From Desulfohalobiaceae bacterium (GTDB taxonomy: Bacteria; Desulfobacterota; Desulfovibrionia; Desulfovibrionales; Desulfothermaceae): a stretch of 10,040 nucleotides of DNA. The stretch lies in contig JAIPDU010000039.1 of the NCBI GenBank assembly GCA_021737525.1, positions 1 to 10,040 of the forward strand, written 5' to 3'. The notes beneath the pieces are model-generated. The model did not search any database. It was not told the DNA's origin and saw only the letters and a program-made list of their open reading frames with translations. The position numbers and the translations under genes were made by a program. Position 1 is the first letter of the stretch. The number at the start of each line of letters is the position of its first letter. Of the stretch, positions 1 to 5,833 are shown piece after piece.

Positions 1-133
1 GTTCCTGCACGCCCCGTATTGTAAGGCCGCTTCTTTTGGTATAGGCTTCTGGAGCTGCGGGGGATGCTTTTGGGTGAAAATATGTTCAACGCTTTGAATT
101 GACGGGAGATACAGCGAGATTCGGCCCGCATCT

Positions 134-283
134 ATGCCGTCATACAAGGAGCATAGGAGAAGAGGTCACTTCGTGCAACCATTGAGGCCTAAATCGGGTC
201 AATTTTTCTTGTCCGGGCTGTTGGCCGCGGAGCTGACACCGGGATGGATCGTCTTTATCCGGGAAATGGACTCTGGAACCTAA
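134..283 (+). CDS. doubtful small ORF upstream of the M23 peptidase gene
   Basis: An open frame of 49 codons runs from ATG at 134 to TAA at 281-283. A GTG at 173 would give 36 residues and has a better ribosome site: GAGGT at 162-166, six bases upstream. The shorter product would carry a hydrophobic middle (FFLSGLLAAEL) and end in FIREMDSGT. Its stop lies 12 bases before the ATG of the next gene and touches that gene's Shine-Dalgarno, an arrangement that would allow translational coupling. I recognise no family. A chance open frame in GC-rich DNA, or simply the untranslated leader of the next gene, is the more likely explanation. Bases 1-133 before it show no ORF, RNA or convincing promoter. 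Confidence 0.15.
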   Translation: MPSYKEHRRRGHFVQPLRPKSGQFFLSGLLAAELTPGWIVFIREMDSGT

Positions 284-295
284 AAAGGAGCGGAT

Positions 296-1630
296 ATGGA
301 GCGGCAAACCAACAAGGGAAAGGTCCTGGGCATTCTCGTTCTCATCCTTCTCCTCTGCTCGGCGGGCCTGTATTTCCTCGTGGCGGACAGGCAGCAGCCC
401 CAGATTCGCCTTGGCCCGGAAGCCGAGCATCTCAACGGCGAGGCGACCCTGGAGATACGGGTCAGTGACAGCTCTTCGGGAGTGGCCCGGGTGACTGTCT
501 CTGTTGTTCAGGGGGAAGAAGAAAGGACGCTCCTTGAAGTCGAGCCGGACGGCAGCCCCAATCGATGGTCCGAGTCCATTCCCGTGGGGGAGATGGATCT
601 GGAGGACGGGCCCTTCCGGCTGGTGGTTCGAGCCAGGGACAACTCCTGGGGCCGTTTTCTTCAGGGAAGACAGGCCCGTGCCGAAAGGGGCCATGTCCTG
701 GATACGATACCCCCCCGGGTCAAACTGGAGAGTTTCCGGCACAATATGCAGCGGAGCGGCTCCGCGATCGTCGCCTTTCGCGTGGAGGAGGATCCGGAGC
801 GAGTGGGGGTCTCCGTGGGCGAGACCTTTTTCCCCGCCTATAAGCAGAAGAGCGGCGCGTTTCTGGGGCTTTTCTCCTATCCGTACCATCTTTCAGCCGG
901 ACAGGAGCAGCCCATGATCCTGGCCGGGGACCGGGCGGGCAACGTCCGCGAGGTCTCTATTCCGAGCAATGTGAGGGCCAAGCGCCTGTCCGATAACCGG
1001 ATCCGGATCTCGGACAGCTTCCTGAAGCGAAAGATGCCCGCTTTCCGGGATGCCTTCCCCGATATCCGGGACAACGTGGACCTTTTCGTGGCGGTCAACG
1101 AGAAAATGCGGCGGGCCAACCGGAAGCAAATCCGCAGGATCGGCCGCGACACGGCGTCACGTCCCCTGTGGTCCGGACGTTTCCTCCGGCAGAAGGGTGC
1201 CAAGCAGTCCTCCTTCGCTGTGCACCGGGACTATTATTACCAATCGGAGAAGATCAGCCAGTCCATGCATCTGGGAATCGACTTGGCCTCAATGGCCAGG
1301 GCGAAGGTCCCGGCCGCGAATTCGGGTCGGGTTGTGTTTGTCGATTGGCTTGGGATCTACGGACAGGCGGTGATTATCGACCACGGGCTCGGATTGCAGA
1401 GCCTGTACGGCCATCTGTCCCAGACGGATGTCCGCAAGGGGCAGCGCGTGGACAAGGGCGAGATCCTGGGTCGCACCGGAGCCACAGGCCTGGCCGGGGG
1501 GGACCATCTCCACTTCGAGATGATGATTTCCGGATTTCCCGTGACTCCGGTGGAATGGTGGGACCAGAGCTGGATCGAGAACAATATCCTGCCCAAGCTC
1601 CAAAAAGTCCGTGAGGCAGAGACGGACTGA
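296..1630 (+). CDS. membrane-anchored M23 (LytM-type) metallopeptidase
   Basis: This is a predicted cell-wall hydrolase of the M23 zinc metallopeptidase family, which cuts peptide cross-links in peptidoglycan. The 444-residue protein starts at ATG 296, with AAGGAG about 7 bases upstream. Residues 10-30 form one hydrophobic segment after a lysine-bearing head and no cleavage site is obvious, so it is probably a signal anchor holding the enzyme in the inner membrane with its body in the periplasm. Residues about 35-230 read as two beta-rich, Ig-like stretches (ending near ARDNSW and DRAGNV). The catalytic domain is C-terminal, about 318-425. It keeps all zinc and catalytic positions: H325 and D329 (HLGID), H373 (YGH) and H404/H406 (HLH). 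It should therefore be active, unlike EnvC/NlpD-type regulators that have lost these residues. Its cleavage specificity cannot be read from sequence. A strong hairpin follows two bases after the stop, so it is probably transcribed apart from nfnA. Confidence 0.88.
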   Translation: MERQTNKGKVLGILVLILLLCSAGLYFLVADRQQPQIRLGPEAEHLNGEATLEIRVSDSSSGVARVTVSVVQGEEERTLLEVEPDGSPNRWSESIPVGEMDLEDGPFRLVVRARDNSWGRFLQGRQARAERGHVLDTIPPRVKLESFRHNMQRSGSAIVAFRVEEDPERVGVSVGETFFPAYKQKSGAFLGLFSYPYHLSAGQEQPMILAGDRAGNVREVSIPSNVRAKRLSDNRIRISDSFLKRKMPAFRDAFPDIRDNVDLFVAVNEKMRRANRKQIRRIGRDTASRPLWSGRFLRQKGAKQSSFAVHRDYYYQSEKISQSMHLGIDLASMARAKVPAANSGRVVFVDWLGIYGQAVIIDHGLGLQSLYGHLSQTDVRKGQRVDKGEILGRTGATGLAGGDHLHFEMMISGFPVTPVEWWDQSWIENNILPKLQKVREAETD

Positions 1631-1631
1631 A

Positions 1632-1679
1632 GGGCACGTTTGCGTCCGGAAAGGGCTCTTTTCGGGCGGAAACGTGCTC
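1632..1679 (+). terminator. long hairpin directly after the M23 gene, probable terminator
   Basis: The arms are GCACGTTT (1634-1641) and AAACGTGC (1670-1677). After one G-G mismatch (1642/1669) there are ten more pairs (1643-1652 with 1659-1668, two of them G-U), closing on a six-base loop at 1653-1658. Outer pairs 1632/1679 and 1633/1678 extend it. It starts two bases after the TGA. The downstream bases (AAGGGGTTTA) are not a proper U-tract, so it may act as an mRNA-end stabiliser or a weak terminator instead of an efficient intrinsic one. Confidence 0.5.
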
Positions 1680-1685
1680 AAGGGG

Positions 1686-1860
1686 TTTACCTGATCCGGA
1701 TTTAGTATTAGGCTAGCGCAAATTTTATCCAAGGGTGATCAGGGTAAATACCAATTTTTTTAATGAGTTATTGTACAAAGGCGAGGGCCTTCCCTCGTCC
1801 TCCGCTCAAGCGGCGAACCGGGCTCGTGCCCGGGTCCAATCCCGCTCTGCGCGGCTTTTT
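1686..1860 (+). promoter_or_regulatory. structured leader upstream of nfnA
   Basis: This is most of the 280-base gap before nfnA. A long-range stem pairs 1686-1696 (TTTACCTGATC) with 1737-1748 (GATCAGGGTAAA), with one bulged G at 1742; inside it GGAT (1698-1701) can pair with ATCC (1727-1730). After an AT-rich stretch come four short hairpins: 1781-1787/1792-1798 (GCGAGGG/CCCTCGT, loop CCTT), 1802-1805/1810-1813 (CCGC/GCGG), 1818-1823/1828-1833 (CCGGGC/GCCCGG, loop TCGT) and 1842-1845/1851-1854 (CCGC/GCGG). The last is followed by C and T5 (1856-1860), like an attenuator. A TTTACC-N17-TAGGCT promoter at 1686-1714 is possible but weak and overlaps the 5' arm. No known riboswitch class is recognised, and it does not fold as a tRNA. 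Confidence 0.35.
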
Positions 1861-1871
1861 GGAGTTGGCCC

Positions 1872-1886
1872 AGTGAATCCTTCACT
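1872..1886. promoter_or_regulatory. perfect inverted repeat just upstream of the nfnA ribosome site
   Basis: AGTGAA and TTCACT are perfect complements separated by TCC, ending 13 bases before the nfnA Shine-Dalgarno (GGAGG, 1900-1904). It could be a transcription-factor operator or a small hairpin in the leader RNA. It does not match the Rex (TTGTGA-type) or CIRCE consensus as I know them, so no regulator is assigned. Confidence 0.3.
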
Positions 1887-1910
1887 TTATCAAACAGGCG
1901 GAGGAAAAGC

Positions 1911-2750
1911 ATGTTTGAGATCCTGCGACGCGAATTAATGGCAGATGAGTCGGTGGTCCTCAACGAGATCAGCGCCCCCCTCATCGCGGAAAAGGCCCAG
2001 CCCGGACAGTTCGTCATCCTCAGGGCCAACGAGACAGGGGAGCGCATTCCCCTGACCCTGGCCGAGACCAATCCCACCAGGGGCACGATCACCATCATCT
2101 ACCAGGTGGTGGGGAAAAGCACTGCCCTGTTCAAGAGCATGAAGGTGGGGGAGAAATTCATGGACGTGATCGGTCCCCTGGGGCGGCCCACGGACATCGA
2201 GAAGATCGACGGCGAGGTCGTCTGCGTGGGAGGCGGAACCGGCGTGGCCGTGCTCTATCCCATCACCCAGGCCTTCAAGGACGCGGGCAACAATGTGACC
2301 TCCGTTATCGGAGCGCGGTCCAAGAACCTGGTCATGCTGGAGGATCGCATGCAGGGCGCCTCGGATGAGCTGCACGTGTGCACCGATGACGGGAGCTACG
2401 GGCACCACGGCTTTGTCACGGACATGCTGAAGCACGCCCTGGACACAAAGGATGTCCGTCTGGTGGTGGCCATCGGTCCGGTGCCCATGATGAAGTTCTG
2501 CTGCCAGATGACCGCGGAATACAACGTGAAGACCCTGGTCAGCCTGAATACGATCATGGTGGACGGCACCGGCATGTGCGGTTCCTGCCGGATCACCGTG
2601 GGTAAGGAGACCAAGTTCGCCTGTGTGGACGGCCCCGAGTTCGACGGGCATCAGGTGGACTTCAACGAGCTCACTTCCAGGCTCCAGGCCTATTGCCCCG
2701 AGGAGAAGCAGGCCTACGAGAAGTTCAAGTGCGAGTGCCAGTCGAGCTAG
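1911..2750 (+). CDS. nfnA: NADH-dependent ferredoxin:NADP+ oxidoreductase, subunit A (sulfide dehydrogenase beta-type)
   Basis: This is the small flavoprotein subunit of the cytoplasmic NfnAB complex, which couples NADPH, NAD+ and ferredoxin by flavin-based electron bifurcation; the family is also annotated as SudB of sulfide dehydrogenase. The 279 residues have the ferredoxin-reductase-like layout: an FAD-binding barrel with RIPLTL (45-50), a nucleotide-binding domain with GGGTGVAVLYP (107-117), and a C-terminal [2Fe-2S] site. That site reads D218-GTGM-C223-GS-C226 with a distant C238, the three-Cys-plus-one-Asp pattern known for this family. The start is set by GGAGG (1900-1904), six bases before ATG. 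nfnB follows after 115 bases, so the two are probably one transcript. A dihydroorotate dehydrogenase electron-transfer subunit (PyrK) is the main alternative, but the Asp ligand pattern and the nfnB neighbour argue for Nfn. Confidence 0.92.
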   Translation: MFEILRRELMADESVVLNEISAPLIAEKAQPGQFVILRANETGERIPLTLAETNPTRGTITIIYQVVGKSTALFKSMKVGEKFMDVIGPLGRPTDIEKIDGEVVCVGGGTGVAVLYPITQAFKDAGNNVTSVIGARSKNLVMLEDRMQGASDELHVCTDDGSYGHHGFVTDMLKHALDTKDVRLVVAIGPVPMMKFCCQMTAEYNVKTLVSLNTIMVDGTGMCGSCRITVGKETKFACVDGPEFDGHQVDFNELTSRLQAYCPEEKQAYEKFKCECQSS

Positions 2751-2757
2751 CCCCGGT

Positions 2758-2777
2758 CCGGAAAGAGGGCTTTCCGG
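2758..2777 (+). other. perfect hairpin in the nfnA-nfnB spacer
   Basis: CCGGAAAG (2758-2765) and CTTTCCGG (2770-2777) form a perfect 8-bp stem with loop AGGG, seven bases after the nfnA stop. No U-tract follows, so read-through into nfnB is expected; it may mark an RNA-processing or stability site. The 5' arm shares GTCCGGAAAG with the hairpin after the M23 gene. Confidence 0.35.
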
Positions 2778-2865
2778 TCGGGAGGCGAGCTCCGTTTGAG
2801 GTCAACGTTTTTTCAGCCGTGTGGCGAAGAAGCGAGGTGGATCCTAGCCGAAAAGGGAGGCGGAC

Positions 2866-4278
2866 ATGGCCGAAGAGAAGAAGAAGAAGGAAAGCATCCC
2901 CAGGCAGGAAATGCCTGAGCAGGAGCCGAAGGTAAGGAACAAGAATTTCGACGAGGTCCCACTGGGGTATTCCCCGGAGCTGGCCCGGAAGGAAGCAGAG
3001 CGGTGCCTGCAGTGCAAGAAGCCCTCCTGCATCCAGGGGTGCCCAGTGGGGATCGATATTCCCGGGTTTATCGCCCATATCAGGGACGGTGAGTTCACCA
3101 AGGCCATCCGCAAGATCTGGGAAAAGAACAGCCTGCCAGCGGTATGCGGACGCGTCTGCCCCCAGGAGGATCAGTGCGAGGGGTTGTGCGTTCTGGGCAA
3201 GAAGGACAAGCCCGTGGCCATCGGCCATCTGGAGCGCTTCGCCGCGGATTACGAGCGGCTCTACGGCTCCGGGGAGCTGCCGCCACAGGCCGCACCCACT
3301 GGCAAGAAGATCGCGGTTGTGGGGTCAGGCCCGGCAGGGCTCACCGTGGCTGGGGACCTAATCCTGCAGGGCCACGAGGTGACCGTGTACGAGGCCTTCC
3401 ACAAGGGCGGCGGGGTGCTGGTCTACGGGATCCCCGAGTTCAGGCTGCCCAAGGAGATCGTGGCCTCGGAGCTGCACTACCTGGAGCGCCTGGGGGTCAA
3501 GTTCGAGTACGACGTGGTTGTGGGCAAGACCCTGGATGTGGACGAGCTCTTCGCCCAGGGTTTCGAGGCGGTGTTCATCGGCGTTGGCGCGGGGCTTCCC
3601 ACCTTCCTCAATCTCCCCGGAGAGAACATGGTGGGCATCTACTCCGCGAACGAATACCTTACCCGGGCCAATCTGATGAAGGCCTATCTCTTTCCCGAGT
3701 ACGACACGCCGCTTATGCAGGGCAAGGACGTTGTGGTCATCGGAGCGGGCAACGTGGCCATGGACTCGGCCCGCACGGCCCTGCGCATGGGGGCTGACAA
3801 GGTCCGCATCGTGTACAGGCGCTCCGAGGCGGAGATGCCGGCCAGGGTGGACGAGATCCATCACGCCGAGGAGGAGGGCATTGAGTTCTTCCTCTTGACC
3901 AACCCGGTCCGGTTCCTCGGAGACGATCAGGGCAGAGTCAAGGGAATGCGCTGCTTGCAGATGGAGCTCGGCGAGCCGGACGAATCGGGCAGGCGCAAGC
4001 CCAAGCCCATCGAGGGCTCCGAATTCACCCTGGACTGCGATCTGGCTGTTGTCGCCGTGGGCGCCGGGGCCAACCCGGTGCTGACCCAGAACACCAAGAA
4101 CATGCAACTGACCAAGAGGGGCTACGTTGTCGCGGACCCCAAGACGGGCAAGACCATGAAGCCCGGGGTCTGGGCCGGAGGAGACATCGTCACCGGACAG
4201 GCCACCGTGATCCTCGCCGCGGGAGCGGGCAGACTCGCCTCCAATTCCATCCAGGACTACCTCGCCATCGGTTGGTAA
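2866..4278 (+). CDS. nfnB: NADH-dependent ferredoxin:NADP+ oxidoreductase, subunit B (glutamate synthase small-subunit-like)
   Basis: This is the large subunit of NfnAB, carrying the bifurcating FAD, the NADPH site and two [4Fe-4S] clusters. Its 470 residues are usual for the family. An N-terminal cluster domain has C47, C50, C55 and C59 (CLQC...CIQGC), then C94, C98, C104 and C108 (CGRVC...C...C). A two-dinucleotide flavoprotein fold follows: FAD motif GSGPAGL at 153-159, NADPH motif GAGNVAMD at 293-300 and the late FAD motif GGDIVTG at 438-444. The start is fixed by GGGAGG (2855-2860), five bases before ATG, and the lysine-rich N-terminus (EEKKKKE) followed by PRQEMPEQEP is typical. Homologues are often annotated gltA or gltD (NADPH glutamate synthase small chain) or sudA. 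The adjacent nfnA, and no glutamate synthase large subunit in the window, favour Nfn. The unit ends at a strong terminator 5 bases downstream. Confidence 0.92.
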   Translation: MAEEKKKKESIPRQEMPEQEPKVRNKNFDEVPLGYSPELARKEAERCLQCKKPSCIQGCPVGIDIPGFIAHIRDGEFTKAIRKIWEKNSLPAVCGRVCPQEDQCEGLCVLGKKDKPVAIGHLERFAADYERLYGSGELPPQAAPTGKKIAVVGSGPAGLTVAGDLILQGHEVTVYEAFHKGGGVLVYGIPEFRLPKEIVASELHYLERLGVKFEYDVVVGKTLDVDELFAQGFEAVFIGVGAGLPTFLNLPGENMVGIYSANEYLTRANLMKAYLFPEYDTPLMQGKDVVVIGAGNVAMDSARTALRMGADKVRIVYRRSEAEMPARVDEIHHAEEEGIEFFLLTNPVRFLGDDQGRVKGMRCLQMELGEPDESGRRKPKPIEGSEFTLDCDLAVVAVGAGANPVLTQNTKNMQLTKRGYVVADPKTGKTMKPGVWAGGDIVTGQATVILAAGAGRLASNSIQDYLAIGW

Positions 4279-4282
4279 CATA

Positions 4283-4327
4283 CGGGGCGCCCCACCGGGG
4301 CGCCCCGGGTGTAACCCCTTTATTTTT
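4283..4327 (+). terminator. rho-independent terminator after nfnB
   Basis: CGGGGCGCCCC (4283-4293) pairs perfectly with GGGGCGCCCCG (4297-4307) across the loop ACC. A T-rich stretch follows a short gap (4319-4327, TTTATTTTT). A smaller GGGT/ACCC hairpin sits between stem and T-run. It separates nfnAB from the heat-shock operon. Confidence 0.75.
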
Positions 4328-4342
4328 CTGAATCTTTCCGTC

Positions 4343-4371
4343 TTGACAGGACTGTTTTGCCTTGCTACGTA
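4343..4371 (+). promoter_or_regulatory. probable sigma70 promoter of hrcA-grpE-dnaK
   Basis: A consensus -35 TTGACA (4343-4348) is followed after 17 bases by TACGTA (4366-4371), a poor -10. Its position directly against the CIRCE operator supports it: HrcA bound there would block polymerase. No sigma32-type promoter was recognised. Confidence 0.6.
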
Positions 4372-4398
4372 TTAGCACTCAATGGGGAAGAGTGCTAA
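4372..4398. promoter_or_regulatory. CIRCE operator (HrcA binding site)
   Basis: TTAGCACTC-N9-GAGTGCTAA is a perfect match to the CIRCE consensus, with both 9-bp arms fully complementary (4372-4380 and 4390-4398). HrcA dimers bind CIRCE and repress chaperone operons until heat or unfolded protein titrates GroEL away from HrcA. Lying just downstream of the promoter, it implies that hrcA autoregulates itself and grpE-dnaK. No second copy is seen before grpE or dnaK. Confidence 0.97.
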
Positions 4399-4443
4399 AA
4401 GACGGCTATTCCAGGCGTGACCCGCAGGGAGCCTCTTTCCCTT

Positions 4444-4583
4444 CTCCTGCTCCTGGGGGGCAGGAGCTTTAAATTCCGGGAAGGTGGTCGCGTCTTTCCG
4501 GATGCGGTCCGGCCCTCTTGCCCCAAGAGGCTCGGGATCTGCCAGATCCCCGGGAAGAACCGGACGAAACCCCTCGATCGAGG
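4444..4583 (+). promoter_or_regulatory. multi-hairpin leader between CIRCE and hrcA
   Basis: Within the 317-base gap before hrcA, the roughly 200 bases after CIRCE contain serial hairpins: GCTCCTG/CAGGAGC (4449-4455/4461-4467, G5 loop, then TTTAAATT), which competes with CTCCTGC/GCAGGAG (4444-4450/4460-4466); CCGGA/TCCGG (4498-4502/4508-4512); CCTCTTG/CAAGAGG (4514-4520/4524-4530, loop CCC); and GGGATCT/AGATCCC (4534-4540/4544-4550, loop GCC). A 12-base palindrome CCTCGATCGAGG (4572-4583) touches the hrcA Shine-Dalgarno. The structures are visible in sequence; a regulatory role is inference. Confidence 0.4.
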
Positions 4584-4595
4584 AAGGAGGGAGTT

Positions 4596-5630
4596 ATGGC
4601 ATTGACTCCCCGAGAAATCGACGTACTCAATATCATCGTGGAATCCTATATCCAGAGCGCTTCCCCGGTTGGCTCCCGCTTTGTGGCCAAGCGTTCCAGC
4701 CTCAATCTGAGCCCCGCCAGCATGCGCAACATCATGGCCGACCTCACGGAAAAGGGCTATCTGGCCCAGCCGCATACCTCTGCCGGGCGAATCCCCACGG
4801 ACAGGGCCTTTCGCTACTATGTGGACACCCTGTTGCAGCCGGACATCCCGCCGGAAAAGCTGCAGGAAAGCATCCGGGAGTATTTGAGCCAGGCCGGGCT
4901 TGAGCTGTCCGGGATCCTGGAGAAGACGTCCAAGCTCATCTCCGACCAGTCCAGCCTGGTGGGGATGGCGGTCGCTCCGCAGAGCAGCGAGGTGCGCTGG
5001 AAGCATATCGATTTCGTCCGGGTCAGCTCAGGGCTGGTCATGGCCGTTCTCGTCTTCGAGGGCGGGATGGTCCAGCACAAGCTCCTGGAGGTCCAGGAAC
5101 GGGTCGGCCAGGAGGATCTGGAGAAGTACCGCAATGTTCTCAACGAGCAGTTCCGCGGCATGCCCCTGTTTGAGGTCAAGCGGAAAATCCTGAGCCAGAT
5201 GGAGGTTGCACGGAGCGAGTTCAACAAGCTCTACGAAAGGGCCCTCAATCTGGCCCGGGAGGCCTGCGGGGAGGAAGAACAGGAGCGCCAGGTCTATGTG
5301 GACGGCACGGTCAAGGTCTGGGACCGGATGGACTTCAAGGATCTGGAGAGCATGCGCGAGCTGCTGGAATTTCTGGAGCACCGCTCCGATCTCATGGACA
5401 TCCTGGACCAGCTGTCCCGCACCCAGGGGCTGACCGTGATCTTCGGCAGCCAGATCACCGGGCGCAATCTGAGCGAATGGAGCATCATCTCCTCGCCCTA
5501 CGGGATCCACGATCGCACCCTGGGCGTTGTGGGGACCATCGGTCCGGTGCACATGGACTATTCCCGCCTGGTGCCCCTGGTTGACTACATCGCAAAAATG
5601 CTTAATCAAATCCTTGAGTCTAGGACCTGA
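4596..5630 (+). CDS. hrcA: heat-inducible transcription repressor HrcA
   Basis: This is the repressor that binds CIRCE operators to control chaperone genes. The 344 residues fit the family length. The N-terminal winged-helix domain (about 1-80) has the characteristic run from SPASMRN (39-45) through HTSAGRIPTD (60-69) to FRYYVD. The C-terminal half carries the late LGVVG...GPVHMDY...LVDYIA segment typical of HrcA. ATG 4596 was chosen because AAGGAGG (4584-4590) lies five bases upstream and the protein then begins MALTPREIDVL, as HrcA proteins do. The frame stays open upstream to a TTG at 4518, but that stretch is leader sequence with hairpins and no Shine-Dalgarno. It heads the hrcA-grpE-dnaK order behind a perfect CIRCE, so it very likely represses its own operon. 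Confidence 0.97.
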   Translation: MALTPREIDVLNIIVESYIQSASPVGSRFVAKRSSLNLSPASMRNIMADLTEKGYLAQPHTSAGRIPTDRAFRYYVDTLLQPDIPPEKLQESIREYLSQAGLELSGILEKTSKLISDQSSLVGMAVAPQSSEVRWKHIDFVRVSSGLVMAVLVFEGGMVQHKLLEVQERVGQEDLEKYRNVLNEQFRGMPLFEVKRKILSQMEVARSEFNKLYERALNLAREACGEEEQERQVYVDGTVKVWDRMDFKDLESMRELLEFLEHRSDLMDILDQLSRTQGLTVIFGSQITGRNLSEWSIISSPYGIHDRTLGVVGTIGPVHMDYSRLVPLVDYIAKMLNQILESRT

Positions 5631-5833
5631 GCCTCAGGTGAGGCGCCCGGCCCGAGCACACAACCTTGTGGAGCCCGCCGGGAGCGGCAATTGATTCTCC
5701 CGCTCCTTTGCTGACGGTGGTGAAGGCGTGCGGGACAGGCGCAGATCGGCAGATTTCCGTGCGCCGGAGAGCTGTCTGGGAAAATAGGGTGCAAATCGCT
5801 CCATGGGAGCGGACCGTTATAAGGAGGAAGTCT
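5631..5833 (+). promoter_or_regulatory. hrcA-grpE spacer with competing hairpins
   Basis: No ORF with a usable start is present. ACCTGA/TCAGGT (5625-5630/5634-5639) spans the hrcA stop and overlaps GCCTCA/TGAGGC (5631-5636/5639-5644). GGAGCGG/CCGCTCC (5681-5687/5700-5706, 12-base loop) is followed by TTT, and CGCTCC/GGAGCG (5797-5802/5806-5811, loop ATG) ends 9 bases before the grpE Shine-Dalgarno. The last two hairpins share the same arm sequences and could exchange partners. No convincing promoter or CIRCE was seen, so grpE is probably transcribed from upstream of hrcA. Confidence 0.35.

Noticed and set aside
1781..1860. A tRNA or tRNA fragment, suggested by GGGTCCAATCCC and several small stems
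   Set aside because: The T-arm-like segment has the wrong stem and loop lengths, no 7-bp acceptor stem can be closed around it, and there is no anticodon arm in the right place or CCA end.
1735..1938. A 67-codon plus-strand frame overlapping the start of nfnA
   Set aside because: It begins at a GTG without a ribosome site, runs through hairpin-rich DNA and overlaps nfnA in another frame; the product is low-complexity.
4518..4595. An N-terminal extension of HrcA from TTG at 4518
   Set aside because: It has no Shine-Dalgarno, encodes Pro/Arg/Glu-rich sequence absent from HrcA proteins, and lies in hairpin-forming leader. ATG 4596 has an ideal ribosome site.
5666..5833. An N-terminal extension of GrpE from TTG at 5666
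   Set aside because: It has no ribosome site, and the residues do not resemble GrpE; AAGGAGG directly precedes ATG 5834.
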